DNA of 64,000 bases from Terriglobales bacterium (lineage in GTDB: Bacteria > Acidobacteriota > Terriglobia > Terriglobales > Acidobacteriaceae): NCBI GenBank assembly GCA_035651655.1, contig DASRFG010000014.1, positions 1 to 64,000 of the forward strand, read 5' to 3'. Made by a program: the position numbers and the translations under genes. Below the pieces are notes generated by a model, which did not search any database, was not told where the DNA came from, and saw only the letters and a list, made by a program, of their open reading frames with translations. Every line of letters begins with the position of its first letter. Positions within the stretch are counted from its first letter, which is position 1. Positions 8,723 through 18,119 of this stretch are shown here, in pieces.

Positions 8723-10252
8723 GTGAAAGGCAAGAAAGTGATTGATGAACAACGAGTCACCGAACGGCAATGGACAAGGCGCAATGTTTTGATAGCTGTA
8801 GCTCTCATGCATCTTTCTGTACCGGTCCTTCTCGCCGGCCAGACTTCCGTAGCCACCCCCCTGCGACCATCTACTCCGCCCGAAGATATAAGCGCGTCAT
8901 CAGCCATGGTGAACTCTGCCGCGACTAATCTTTCGAACGCGCAGAATCCATTCCTGGGAAGCGTTCCCCAAAAGCCGATTCCGGGAATTTTTCCGCTATC
9001 GTTGCGCGACGCCATCGATCGCGGGTTGAACTACAACCTTGGCGTAGTGTTCGCTACCCACAGTGAGCGCCAAGCCGAGGGGGCGCGGCTGAACGCGCTC
9101 AGTAAACTCCTGCCCAATATCAGCGCGCGAGTGATAGGAACCGAGCAGCAAATCAATCTTGCAGCACTAGGTCTTCCAACAAACGCGTTTCGGGGGATTC
9201 CCACTGTCGTCGGCCCCTTCAGCGTTTTTGACGCTCGCGCATTGCTGTCGCAGCGTGTGGTAGACCTGGAATCGCTCTATCGGTTGCGCTCGAATTCAGA
9301 AGATCGCAGGGCCACCCAGAACAACTACACCAATGCGCGAGACATGGTTGTGCTAGTGGTGGGCGGACTGTACCTGCAAGCGGTTTCGCAAGCGGCACGC
9401 ATTGATTCGGTCCGCGCACAGCTGCAGACAGCCCAAGCCTTGTATCGCCAATCCGCGGACATGAAAAGTGCCGGCGTAGCGGCCGGTATAGACGTGCTGC
9501 GAAGTCAGGTGGAGATGCAGGTGCAACAGCAGCGATTGCTGGCTGTGCAAAATGAATATGAGAAACAAAAGTTGATGTTGTTGCGAGCCATAGGCCTGCC
9601 TACGTCACAGGAATTCACTTTCGCGGACAAGATCCCCTTTCAGCCTGCTCCACCTCTTACCTTGGATGAAGGGTTGGCACGTGCCTTGCGCTCTCGCGCC
9701 GATTATCGAGCCGCACAGAATCTGCTGCGAGCAGCGGAGCTGGCCAGAAAAGCTGCGGTTGCTGAGCGGCTACCCTCGCTGGCCCTGAATGGCGACTATG
9801 GCGTGATCGGGCCGGAGCCGGGTAATTCTCATGGGACCTTTACTGCTGCCGCCGCGCTCAACATCCCGGTTTTTCAGGGCGGCAAAGCACACGCCGACAC
9901 GGTGCAGGCCGACGCATTGATGCAGCAGCGCGGCTCCGCGCTCCAGGACCTGCGCGGCCGTATCGAGCTGGAGGTGCGCACGGCTTTCCTCGACCTGAAC
10001 ACTGCGGCTGACCAGGTGGCCGTGGCTCATAGCTCGGTCCAACTCGCGACTCAACAGGTGACGGAGGCGCGGGACCGGTATACCGCGGGGGTGGTGAATA
10101 CTGTTGAAGTGGTGCAGGCACAGGAGGCACTGGCTACAGCCGAAGAAAATTATATTTCCAGTGTCTTTGCACATAATTTGGCCAAGCTCTCTCTGGCGCG
10201 TGCTCTCGGAGTAGCCGAAGAAGCGACCAAGAACTATTTGGGAGGTAAGTAA
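8723..10252 (+). CDS. TolC family outer membrane efflux protein
   Basis: A 509-residue outer-membrane factor of the TolC/OEP family. The N-terminus has a basic stretch and a hydrophobic signal (NVLIAVALMHLSVPVLLAG). Two OEP repeats follow (about residues 95-290 and 310-500), rich in Ala/Gln helices with typical patterns such as DRYTAGVVNTVEVVQAQEALATAEENYI. It would form the exit duct through the outer membrane for the pump encoded next. The start is a GTG only two bases after AGGAGG, which is tight; an alternative GTG lies at 8738. It is first in an operon with the adaptor and carrier genes. Confidence 0.88.
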   Translation: MKGKKVIDEQRVTERQWTRRNVLIAVALMHLSVPVLLAGQTSVATPLRPSTPPEDISASSAMVNSAATNLSNAQNPFLGSVPQKPIPGIFPLSLRDAIDRGLNYNLGVVFATHSERQAEGARLNALSKLLPNISARVIGTEQQINLAALGLPTNAFRGIPTVVGPFSVFDARALLSQRVVDLESLYRLRSNSEDRRATQNNYTNARDMVVLVVGGLYLQAVSQAARIDSVRAQLQTAQALYRQSADMKSAGVAAGIDVLRSQVEMQVQQQRLLAVQNEYEKQKLMLLRAIGLPTSQEFTFADKIPFQPAPPLTLDEGLARALRSRADYRAAQNLLRAAELARKAAVAERLPSLALNGDYGVIGPEPGNSHGTFTAAAALNIPVFQGGKAHADTVQADALMQQRGSALQDLRGRIELEVRTAFLDLNTAADQVAVAHSSVQLATQQVTEARDRYTAGVVNTVEVVQAQEALATAEENYISSVFAHNLAKLSLARALGVAEEATKNYLGGK

Positions 10253-11497
10253 GTGGCGGACTCGAAAGCAGAGGCAAGATCGCTAGTTGAGGTTGAACAG
10301 CCAGCACCCATCCGCGAGCCCTGGCCGGAAGAAGTCGAAGAGCCCAGCCGCCGTGCCCGTGCCCGCTCCTACTTCCGTGAGCATCCCGGCGCTAAGTGGA
10401 TTTTACTGGTTGCATTACTTGTGCTGGTGGTGGCAGTTTTTGCGATCTGGAGCTACTACGCCGCACGAGAAACAACTGATGATGCGCAGATTGATGCTCA
10501 CATTATTCCTATCAGCGCACGCGTCGGCGGAACGGTGATCAAGATTAACTTTAATGACAATCAGTACGTTCCAGCCGGTGTGGTCCTGATCCAACTCGAT
10601 CCCACCGACTATCAGGTTGCTCTTGAGCGCGCCCGGGCCAACCTCCAGGACGCTGTTGCCCGAGCTCAGGCTGCTCACACCGGTGTGCCGGTCACTTCGA
10701 CAACGTCGTCCAGCCAGCTCCAAAATGCACAAGCCGCGCTGAGGGCTGCGCAACAGCAGGTGGACGCGGCCCGCGCGCAGCTTCGCGATGCTGAAGCCAG
10801 ATACGCGCTGGCCGTCCAGGACTTGGAGCGCTACAAGCGGTTGGTGGAGCGCGACGAGATTCCTCGTCAGCAGTACGACACCGCTTTAACTAACGAACAG
10901 CGCGCAGCCGCCAGCGTGGACGCGGCCAAGGCAGCCGTGGCGGACGCGCAAAGCCGCGTCCAACAGGCCGAGTCACAAGTCGAGTCTGCCATGAGCGCGC
11001 CGAAACAGGTCGCCATCAGCCGTTCACAGGCTAGCGCCGCCGATGCGCAGGTTGCAGTCGAGAAAGCAGCCCTATCACAAGCCGAGCTGAACTTGCAGTA
11101 CACCACCATTCGCGCCCCCGTGAACGGTATAGTCAGCAAGCGTACGGTCGAACTCGGGGAGGTTATTCAGGCCGGACAGCCCTTGGTGGCGGACGTTAAC
11201 CTCGATGACATCTGGGCCACGGCAAACTACAAAGAAACCCAACTCAAGTACATGCGTCCCGGGCAGCCCGCCACCATTCATGTGGACACCAATGGCCGCG
11301 ATTACAGGGGCCATGTGGACAGCTTTGGTGGCGCGACGGGTGCTCGCTTCAGCCTCCTACCGCCGGAAAATGCCACCGGCAATTACGTGAAGGTGGTGCA
11401 AAGGATACCGGTGAAACTCGTCTTCGAAGGCGGTCAAGACCCACAGCACCTCTTGCGACCTGGAATGTCGGTGGAACCCACGGTTCGAGTCAAATAA
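10253..11497 (+). CDS. HlyD/EmrA family efflux adaptor
   Basis: A 414-residue membrane-fusion protein. A cytoplasmic N-terminus is followed by one membrane helix (about 48-68, WILLVALLVLVVAVFAIWSY). Then come the split lipoyl/barrel domain (TDDAQIDAHIIPISARVGGTV and YTTIRAPVNGIVSKRTVELG) and a long Ala/Gln coiled coil (about 120-275). The pattern is that of EmrA, which links an inner-membrane DHA2 carrier with TolC. The GTG start follows the stop of the upstream gene directly, with GGGAGG eight bases before it, so the two are translationally linked. Confidence 0.9.
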   Translation: MADSKAEARSLVEVEQPAPIREPWPEEVEEPSRRARARSYFREHPGAKWILLVALLVLVVAVFAIWSYYAARETTDDAQIDAHIIPISARVGGTVIKINFNDNQYVPAGVVLIQLDPTDYQVALERARANLQDAVARAQAAHTGVPVTSTTSSSQLQNAQAALRAAQQQVDAARAQLRDAEARYALAVQDLERYKRLVERDEIPRQQYDTALTNEQRAAASVDAAKAAVADAQSRVQQAESQVESAMSAPKQVAISRSQASAADAQVAVEKAALSQAELNLQYTTIRAPVNGIVSKRTVELGEVIQAGQPLVADVNLDDIWATANYKETQLKYMRPGQPATIHVDTNGRDYRGHVDSFGGATGARFSLLPPENATGNYVKVVQRIPVKLVFEGGQDPQHLLRPGMSVEPTVRVK

Positions 11498-11510
11498 GGG
11501 CTTCTTCCGC

Positions 11511-13079
11511 ATGGCTACATCCGAGCAGGCGCGCTTCCAACCCGCAATCAATCCCTGGATCATCGCCGTGGCGGTGATGATGGGCACCTTCATGGAGGTG
11601 CTGGACACCACCGTCGTGAACGTCTCCCTGCCGCATATCGCGGGCAACCTCTCGGCTACGGTTGATGAGTCCACGTGGGTGCTGACGTCTTACCTGGTGG
11701 CCAACGCGATTATCCTGCCGATGACCGGCTGGCTTGCAAATTATTTCGGCCGGAAGCGCATTCTGATGGTTTCCATTGCTGGATTCACAGTCGCGTCGGT
11801 GTTGTGCGGCCTGGCGCCGAATCTGCCATTTCTGATTATTTTTCGAGTGGTTCAGGGCGCCACCGGAGGAGGATTGCAGCCGCTTTCGCAGGCCATCATG
11901 CTGGAGGCATTCCCGCCGCAGGATCGCGGCAAGGCCATGGGTTTCTGGGGCCTAGGCATTGTGGTTGCGCCTATGCTTGGGCCGGTCTTAGGTGGCTGGA
12001 TCACGGATAGCTACAGCTGGCGCTGGATCTTCTATATCAACCTTCCGGTTGGTGCCGGCGCATTGCTGATGTCAAAGCTATTCATTTTTGATCCACCCTA
12101 CATACGCCGCACCACTGCACGGGTTGACTACTGGGGAATTGGATTCTTGTCCTTGGGAATCGCGTCGCTGCAGGTGATGCTGGACAAGGGCCAGGAAGAG
12201 GATTGGTTTAGCTCCAACTTTATCCGCGTCCTCACCGTCATGGCGGCTGCGGGCCTGATCGCGTTCCTCATTCACGAGCTCCGTAGCCAGCATCCGATCG
12301 TCAATTTGAGAGTATTCCGAATACGCACCTATGCCACCGGGGTATTCCTTATGACGGTGCTGGGTTTTGGACTTTACGGCAGCCTGGTACTGCTGCCGAT
12401 CTTTTTGCAGACACTGCTGGGCTACCCCTCGCTTAATGCCGGCTTTGCCATGCTGCCACGAGGTCTGGGATCGTTTGTTACCATGCCGCTTGTAGGCATT
12501 CTGTTGTCAAAAATTGAGGCTCGAAAGCTGTTGCTGGGCGGATTCATGGGCGCTGCTGTCAGCATGTACCTGCTGTCGTCTATAAATCTGAATGCCGGCT
12601 ACTGGAATATCTTCTGGCCGCAATTTCTGCAGGGCATAGCGTTGGGATTTCTTTTTGTCCCGCTCACCACAATTACTCACGGCCCGATCAGACAGGAAGA
12701 GATGGGCAATGCGACCAGTATCTTCAACCTGATGCGCAACATCGGTGGCAGCATAGGGATTGCCACCGTAACCACGCTGCTAGCTCGATATTCTCAGCGC
12801 AATATTAATGTCCTGGGCGCTAATGTCACGCCGTATGACCTCACCAGCCGTCGCGTGTTAGAAAGCATTCGCGCCGCCTTGATTGCCAGGGGAATGGACG
12901 CAGTCACCGCAACCCGCCAAGCTTATGGTGCCGTGTTCGGGATGGTGCAGCAACAGGCTTCCATGCTCGCGTTCAACCATATTTTCCTGTTGCTGGGCGG
13001 GTTCTTCTTGGCAGTGACACCCCTGATTTTCCTGATGAAGAAGCCGAAAAAAGGTGGGGCGCCGGTTGCAGCGCATTAA
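11511..13079 (+). CDS. DHA2 family (EmrB-like) drug:H+ antiporter
   Basis: A 522-residue MFS protein with the expected 14 membrane segments. Diagnostic stretches include MGTFMEVLDTTVVNVSLPHI (the DHA2 motif D1/C region), GWLANYFGRKRILM (motif A) and GPVLGGWITD (motif C). It should pump hydrophobic toxic compounds in exchange for protons and hand them to the adaptor and TolC protein encoded upstream. It is the last gene of the operon, separated by 13 bases from the adaptor gene. The substrate cannot be told from the sequence. Confidence 0.9.
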   Translation: MATSEQARFQPAINPWIIAVAVMMGTFMEVLDTTVVNVSLPHIAGNLSATVDESTWVLTSYLVANAIILPMTGWLANYFGRKRILMVSIAGFTVASVLCGLAPNLPFLIIFRVVQGATGGGLQPLSQAIMLEAFPPQDRGKAMGFWGLGIVVAPMLGPVLGGWITDSYSWRWIFYINLPVGAGALLMSKLFIFDPPYIRRTTARVDYWGIGFLSLGIASLQVMLDKGQEEDWFSSNFIRVLTVMAAAGLIAFLIHELRSQHPIVNLRVFRIRTYATGVFLMTVLGFGLYGSLVLLPIFLQTLLGYPSLNAGFAMLPRGLGSFVTMPLVGILLSKIEARKLLLGGFMGAAVSMYLLSSINLNAGYWNIFWPQFLQGIALGFLFVPLTTITHGPIRQEEMGNATSIFNLMRNIGGSIGIATVTTLLARYSQRNINVLGANVTPYDLTSRRVLESIRAALIARGMDAVTATRQAYGAVFGMVQQQASMLAFNHIFLLLGGFFLAVTPLIFLMKKPKKGGAPVAAH

Positions 13080-13086
13080 AGCCTGT

Positions 13087-13284
13087 TAACGGCTCGTTTG
13101 GCGCGGGCTGACGCCCTTAAGCCGGAATGTCGGCCCTCCGGGGCTTGCATTGTTGGCGACTCCTACCCAGCGCTTACGCGCTGGGCTAACGGCTGTGCCG
13201 CTGCTCCGCAGCTGGGCTGTGGTCTTTCTAAGAGCGGCTCTATAGCTGCGGAATGGATTGTGCCGCCACTCCGCTTTGGATAAC
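13087..13284 (+). repeat. Dispersed GC-rich repeat, copy A
   Basis: First of two head-to-tail copies of a ~192-base element. Recognisable blocks in order: GCTGACGCCCTTAAG, GGCCCTCCGGGGCTTGC, a near-perfect palindrome TACCCAGCGCTTACGCGC followed by TGGGCTAAC, GCTGTGCCGCTGCTCCGCAG, and an end GCTTTGGATAACG. Non-coding and rich in inverted repeats, like REP/BIME-type elements. Confidence 0.8.
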
Positions 13285-13476
13285 GGTCGTTTAGGGACGT
13301 GCTGACGCCCTTAAGCAGGAAGGTCGGCCCTCCGGGGCTTGCATTGTGGCGACTCCTACCCAGCGCTTACGCGCTGGGCTAACGGCTGTGCCGCTGCTCG
13401 CAGCTGGGTTGTAGTCTTTCTACGAGCGGCGCTACAGCTGCGGAAAGGATTGTGCCGCTGCTCCGCTTTGGATAAC
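13285..13476 (+). repeat. Dispersed GC-rich repeat, copy B
   Basis: Second direct copy, about 90% like copy A by eye and with the same block order. Block offsets between the copies are 192-193 bases (GCTGACGCCC at 13108 and 13301; GCTTTG at 13273 and 13465). It ends 39 bases before nagA and fills most of the region between emrB and nagA. Confidence 0.8.
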
Positions 13477-13515
13477 GCGCTTCCGCAAACTCATCCGTTA
13501 CAATGAGCGGCTTAG

Positions 13516-14688
13516 ATGATTGCTATCACAGCCGCGGCCTTGATTACTCCACTCGAGCGAATCGAGCTGCCGTTGCTACTTGTTGATGGCAATACCATCG
13601 CCGAAGTCACTTCGCGCTCCGCACGCCAAGCCCCTGCGGATTGCCGGGTTGTGGATTTTCCCGATGCAATCCTCGCGCCGGGGTATCTGGACATTCACAT
13701 CCACGGCGGCGGCGGGCACGACATCATGGAATCTGATCCTGAAGTTTTGCCCGGACTTGAGCGTCTGCTGGCACAGCACGGGGTCACTGCCTACGTACCC
13801 ACAACCGTCACTGCACCTTTGGACAAAACCCTCGCCTCCCTTGAGCGGCTGGCATCCGCCATCGAAGCCGCCGCTAAGCAACCGGCGACCAAGGCCGATC
13901 TCCGTGCCCGGCCGATCGGGATTCATATCGAAGGGCCGTTTCTCAGCCACTCCAAACGGGGAGTGCATCCTTCGGAATATCTCCTTCAACCTTCACGACA
14001 ACTCTTCCAGCGTCTTTGGCAAAGCAGCCGCGGCCACATCAAGGTGATGACCATTGCCCCTGAGTTGGAAGGCGCTCTCGAGGTCATCGAAGAGGCTACC
14101 AAGCACGGCGTTTGCGTCAGCCTCGGCCATTCTGACGCTGATATGGCTACCACGCAGGCTGGAATCGGGCGTGGTGCACGCCACGCCACACATACCTTCA
14201 ACGCTATGCGCCCACTGGACCATCGCGACCCTGGAATTCTGGCCGCGGTCCTCACTGATGACCGTCTTAGTGCGGACATCATTGCTGATGGCATTCACGT
14301 CGATCCTTCCGTAATCAAGTTGTTTCTTAGGGCCAAAGGTCCGGAACGCGCGGTGCTTATCACTGATGCACTGAGCGCCACGGGTATGCCCGATGGCCGG
14401 TATCGCCTGGGAAGTTTCGACATCGAGGTGCTGGACGGTAAGTGCACTGCTGCCGGTACGAACATTTTGGCTGGAAGCATTCTCACGTTGGACCGAGCAG
14501 TCCGCAACGTGATGCAGTTTGCAGGCTGGGAGCTCCCGCAGGCTGCTCGGCTCGCAAGCCTTAATCCCGCGTGCGCGTTACAGATCAAAAATAAAGGAGT
14601 GCTCACGGCGGGAGCTGATGCGGACCTGGTGGTGCTCAATGCCCGGGGTGAAGTCATCAGGACCGTCGTGGGAGGAGTTGGACTGTAG
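13516..14688 (+). CDS. nagA: N-acetylglucosamine-6-phosphate deacetylase
   Basis: A 390-residue amidohydrolase. It removes acetate from GlcNAc-6-phosphate to give glucosamine-6-phosphate, the entry step of amino-sugar and cell-wall recycling. Visible motifs are the metal HxH at His61/His63 (LDIHIHGGGGHDIM), the metal Glu in GIHIEGPFL, the His residues in LGHSDAD and ATHTFNAM, and the catalytic Asp in LITDALSATGMPDG. Length matches the family. It is followed after 18 bases by a DapB-like dehydrogenase on the same strand. No other nag gene is nearby. No good ribosome site precedes the ATG. Confidence 0.9.
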   Translation: MIAITAAALITPLERIELPLLLVDGNTIAEVTSRSARQAPADCRVVDFPDAILAPGYLDIHIHGGGGHDIMESDPEVLPGLERLLAQHGVTAYVPTTVTAPLDKTLASLERLASAIEAAAKQPATKADLRARPIGIHIEGPFLSHSKRGVHPSEYLLQPSRQLFQRLWQSSRGHIKVMTIAPELEGALEVIEEATKHGVCVSLGHSDADMATTQAGIGRGARHATHTFNAMRPLDHRDPGILAAVLTDDRLSADIIADGIHVDPSVIKLFLRAKGPERAVLITDALSATGMPDGRYRLGSFDIEVLDGKCTAAGTNILAGSILTLDRAVRNVMQFAGWELPQAARLASLNPACALQIKNKGVLTAGADADLVVLNARGEVIRTVVGGVGL

Positions 14689-14706
14689 ATTAACTGAGGA
14701 GGCATA

Positions 14707-15720
14707 TTGGAGCATCACAAGATCCGCGTCATCCAGTACGGGGTAGGCCCGATTGGTGCTGGCATGGTGCGGTTGATGTTACAAAAGCCCGAGATCGAGA
14801 TTGTCGGGGCCATAGACATTGACCCCGAGAAAAACGGCAAGGATCTCGGCAGGGTGGTCGGCGCCGATCGCGATCTAGGCGTCACCGTGCGCCAGGATGT
14901 GCGCGATGTACTGCGCACCGGCGCTCATGTGGTCGTGCACACCACGTCCTCTTACCTGGAGAAGGTTGCCGATCAGTTGATCGGCTGTTTGAATGCGGGT
15001 CTGCACGTAGTTTCCACCTGCGAAGAGTTGGCATATCCCTTTCGCAAACATCCGGAACTGTCACAGAAACTGGATCGAACTGCCCGCGAGCATCGCGTTG
15101 CGCTGCTGGGAACAGGTGTGAATCCTGGGTTTGCAATGGACAAGCTGGTGCTCACCCTGGGGACTGCCTGTCAGCAAGTCAGCAAAGTACGCGTCCGTCG
15201 TGTAGTTGATGCCGCAGGCCGCAGATTGCCGCTCCAGAAAAAAGTCGGGGCAGGAATGACGGAGCAGGAATTTCGCGCCCAAGTGGCGGCAGGCGTCATC
15301 AAGCACCACGGCCTGCCCGAATCCGCCGCGATGATTGCCGATTCCTTCGGAATATCTTTAGATCGGATTGAAGAAACCATCGAGCCAGTGATTGCCGATT
15401 CTGCTGTTCGCAGCGAGTTTCTCGAAGTGCCAGCCGGCCGAGTGAAGGGCGTGCGCCAGGTCGCCCGTGGAATGGCTGCTGGTGGCGAGAATGTTTATCT
15501 TGAATTGCAGATGTACTTGAAAGCGCCGGAGCCCGTGGATGCCATTGAAATCTTCGGTGTTCCCGACCTCAAGCTCTCGATTCCCGGCGGTATCCACGGC
15601 GACCTTGCCACCGCCGCGATTGCCGTGAACTGCATCCCGGCGTTGTTGGAGGTAAAGCCTGGTCTCCGCACCTCACGCGACATCCCGATGTGTTATCTAC
15701 CCGGACTCACGCAGCGCTGA
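14707..15720 (+). CDS. DapB-like NAD(P)-dependent dehydrogenase (diaminopentanoate dehydrogenase-like)
   Basis: A 337-residue protein with an N-terminal Rossmann fold (VIQYGVGPIGAGMVRLML, then VGAIDIDPEKNGKDLG) of dihydrodipicolinate-reductase type and a long C-terminal domain. The layout matches the dehydrogenase family that includes 2,4-diaminopentanoate dehydrogenase; the true substrate is unknown. The TTG start at 14707 is supported by GAGGAGG a few bases upstream. Its closeness to nagA suggests cotranscription, but no shared pathway is evident. Confidence 0.7.
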   Translation: MEHHKIRVIQYGVGPIGAGMVRLMLQKPEIEIVGAIDIDPEKNGKDLGRVVGADRDLGVTVRQDVRDVLRTGAHVVVHTTSSYLEKVADQLIGCLNAGLHVVSTCEELAYPFRKHPELSQKLDRTAREHRVALLGTGVNPGFAMDKLVLTLGTACQQVSKVRVRRVVDAAGRRLPLQKKVGAGMTEQEFRAQVAAGVIKHHGLPESAAMIADSFGISLDRIEETIEPVIADSAVRSEFLEVPAGRVKGVRQVARGMAAGGENVYLELQMYLKAPEPVDAIEIFGVPDLKLSIPGGIHGDLATAAIAVNCIPALLEVKPGLRTSRDIPMCYLPGLTQR

Positions 15721-15798
15721 AGTCGCATTGGGGTCAAATGCCAGAGAGCGAAAACCGCTGTTGGGACTGATTACGACGTGACTGGGAATGAGTAGTGG

Positions 15799-16161
15799 TT
15801 AGTTCGGCTTTTTTCCATTCAGCCGGTAACGAAGAAATGCCTTGTCGGCAGCGGACCTCAATTTTTCTGGCGGGGTGTCGGTGGGCGTTGCGGCTTCCTC
15901 TCCGCCGCCTTGCTGAAGCGCACGGCGCAGAGTCTCCTTCAGGCCTGATCCGTTGCTCATGATCTGGCCGTAGAACCAGAGGAAGTGACGCATCTGGTCA
16001 AGTGCCGCCCGCAAGGTATTCAGGGCTTCGCCTGTGGGCAGTTCATTCGCTTCTCCCTGTTCCACATTCGCAGAAGCTTGAATGGCCGCGAAGTTCAGTT
16101 CCTGCTGAATAATTCGCAGGTCCTCGGTGACGCGGCGCATGCGGGCATAAATAGTGTCCAT
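15799..16161 (-). CDS. Small conserved helical protein, function unknown
   Basis: A 120-residue soluble, mainly helical protein with no signal or membrane segment. It opens with TIYARMRRVTEDLRIIQQEL, has a coiled-coil look over residues 1-80, and a Pro/Thr linker at about 88-98. AGAGGA precedes the ATG. I do not recognise the family. It is convergent with the dehydrogenase gene to the left. Confidence 0.55.
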   Translation of the reverse strand: MDTIYARMRRVTEDLRIIQQELNFAAIQASANVEQGEANELPTGEALNTLRAALDQMRHFLWFYGQIMSNGSGLKETLRRALQQGGGEEAATPTDTPPEKLRSAADKAFLRYRLNGKKPN

Positions 16162-16409
16162 TGATCGTCCTCTTACAACCAGCTGATCGCCTGAGGGAGG
16201 AGCAATGAAACAACCTTCTCACCCGTGAGATTTTGTCACCAGATGTCCACTGTGCACTGCCTTTGGTTACTGCCTTTCGTAATGGCCCAGAGGGGCCAAA
16301 TACCGCTGTCGGCGCGGCTTTTGGAGATCCTTATGGCGAGGAAAGATGTGACTTAAGGCTCGGTACCGAGGCGAGGGCGACGCGGAACAATGCCGATGGC
16401 AGGCGGCCC
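16162..16409. other. Intergenic stretch, no supported gene
   Basis: It lies between two minus-strand genes and just left of the 15-base palindromic repeats. The open frames here (for example 16233-16457) run through the repeats and have no ribosome site or family resemblance. Nothing else is seen. Confidence 0.4.
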
Positions 16410-16454
16410 GGGGCTTCAATCCCCGGGGCTTCAATCCCCGGGGCTTCAACCCTA
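16410..16454. repeat. Three tandem 15-base palindromic units
   Basis: GGGGCTTCAATCCCC at 16410-16424 and 16425-16439, with a third, degenerate unit to 16454. Each unit can fold as GGGG/CCCC around a seven-base loop. The array lies just past the 3' end of the small membrane protein gene at 16499, so it may act as a transcript-end structure. Confidence 0.75.
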
Positions 16455-16498
16455 TGAGCGGCAGAAAAGGACGAGCCCCGGAGCGTTCTTTGCGAGAC

Positions 16499-16654
16499 CT
16501 ATGTAGCAGTGGTTCGCGGGCCGCGCACCAGATGCAGGACCAGCGAAATGATCGCCACGATGAGTAACAGGTGGATCAGACCGGAAGTGATGTGTACTCC
16601 CAGCCAGAAAATCAGCCACAACGCGACCAGCAGGATAAATAACCCCAAAAACAT
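16499..16654 (-). CDS. Small two-helix membrane protein (Lmo0937/DUF5670-like)
   Basis: A 51-residue protein with two hydrophobic helices (MFLGLFILLVALWLIFWLGV and IHLLLIVAIISLVLHLV) separated by a short Gly/His turn and ending in basic residues. This is the layout of the short Lmo0937-type membrane proteins. The ATG at 16654 is preceded by GGAGG with a five-base spacer; longer starts (16684, 16727) add unlikely residues. Function is unknown; such proteins are often stress-related, which is not shown here. Confidence 0.65.
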   Translation of the reverse strand: MFLGLFILLVALWLIFWLGVHITSGLIHLLLIVAIISLVLHLVRGPRTTAT

Positions 16655-16798
16655 GGTGACCTCCGCGGCCCCGCACGGGGCCATTCACTGCGATTAGAAC
16701 AAGGTGGCGCTGGTCGGGTTGCACCATCCGCGTTGCTGCAGTTGATGGCGAGTCCGCTTTTCGTCTTAGGCCACGTCAATCCGTGCTACAACGCTGCT

Positions 16799-18118
16799 GT
16801 GAACACGTCCCGTGAAAGCGCTGGCCTGGTACGCAGCATTGGACGCTGGAGCCTGGCTGCGCTGATGGTGAACTCCATCATCGGCAGCGGTATCTTCGGC
16901 CTGCCTTCAATCATTGCTCGGCAGCTTGGGCCGGCCGCCCCGCTCGCTTGGCTACTCGCGGCCGTGTTCAGCGGCATCATCATGGGATGCTTTGCGGAAG
17001 TGGCTTCCCGCTTCACCGAAGCAGGCGGTCCCTACCTCTATTCGCGGGTCACTTTTGGCAGGTTTGTCGGAATTCTGATGGGTTGGTTAGCCTGGCTGGT
17101 CCGCATCGCTGCAGCCGCTGCCAGCGCCAATCTCTTTGTTGTGTACCTAAAGGAGTTCTGGGGAGTGGCCGGGAATTTCCTTCCGCGATTGCTCATCCTG
17201 AGCCTTCTCATAGGCCTGCTCGCTGCAATCAATGTTCGCGGCGTGCGCGCAGGAACGCAGCTCAGCAATGTGGTTACGGTCGCCAAGCTGACCCCGTTGG
17301 CCGTCTTTATCGTTGTTGGCGGTGCCTATCTTATTACGCGGCATCAGCACATGGTTGTAGGGTGGGTTCATACGAGCACGCAATCATGGCTCGACGCGAT
17401 GCTACTCATGGTATTTGGCTATGGCGGTTTTGAGGGCGCGCTGATGCCACTGGGCGAAGCTAAGGATCCCCGCCGCGATGCCCCGTTTGCGCTGTTCACC
17501 GCCTTGATCACCTGCACAGCGGTTTACACCACGATTCAAATCGTCGTAATGGGCGTTTTGCCCAACGCTGCCTTAACCGACCGTCCTCTTGCTACCGCCG
17601 CTCGCGTCTTTATGGGGCCTGCAGGAGCTGTCCTCTTGACCCTGGGTACCCTTCTTTCCGGTTATGGGTATCTGGCCTCGATGATGCTCAACGTTCCACG
17701 ACTCACCTATGCTCTGGCTGAGCGCGATGATTTTCCAACGATTTTCAGAGCTGTCCACCATCGCTTCCGCACGCCCTACATTTCCATCATGGTATTCGCA
17801 GCGCTGATATGGCTGCTGGCGCTGTGGGGAAATTTTGAGTGGAACGCCACGTTGTCGGCAATTGCCCGACTCTTTTATTTTGCCGTGGTATGTGCGGCAT
17901 TGCCGGTGCTCCGGCGACGTGAAGCTCGGATCGCCGGAAAAGCAGATTTCGGAGCCGCCGTCTTTCGCTTGCCACTGGGCATTCCGTTGTCATTCGTCGG
18001 GGTTGTTACCTGTGCGCTTCTGGTCGGCGGGATCCGCCGTGGGTCTTTCGCAATTCTGTTGGGAGTACTGGCCGTCGCATTCATGAATTGGCTTTGGGCG
18101 ACCCGGCGACAACGTTAG
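16799..18118 (+). CDS. APC family amino acid permease
   Basis: A protein of about 439 residues from the GTG at 16799; the frame is open to 16733, with an ATG at 16745. It has the APC signature at the first helix (ALMVNSIIGSGIFGLPSIIA) and about 12 membrane segments, including the helix-6-like GYGGFEGALMPLGEAKDPRRDAP. It probably imports amino acids or related amines by proton symport. No ribosome site distinguishes the starts; 16799 puts ~18 residues before the first helix, normal for the family. A repeat copy follows the stop codon. Confidence 0.85.
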   Translation: MNTSRESAGLVRSIGRWSLAALMVNSIIGSGIFGLPSIIARQLGPAAPLAWLLAAVFSGIIMGCFAEVASRFTEAGGPYLYSRVTFGRFVGILMGWLAWLVRIAAAAASANLFVVYLKEFWGVAGNFLPRLLILSLLIGLLAAINVRGVRAGTQLSNVVTVAKLTPLAVFIVVGGAYLITRHQHMVVGWVHTSTQSWLDAMLLMVFGYGGFEGALMPLGEAKDPRRDAPFALFTALITCTAVYTTIQIVVMGVLPNAALTDRPLATAARVFMGPAGAVLLTLGTLLSGYGYLASMMLNVPRLTYALAERDDFPTIFRAVHHRFRTPYISIMVFAALIWLLALWGNFEWNATLSAIARLFYFAVVCAALPVLRRREARIAGKADFGAAVFRLPLGIPLSFVGVVTCALLVGGIRRGSFAILLGVLAVAFMNWLWATRRQR

Positions 18119-18119
18119 A

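Noticed and set aside
8512-8745. 77-codon ORF before the efflux operon
   Set aside because: No ribosome site, no similarity that I recognise, and it overlaps the start of the tolC-type gene.
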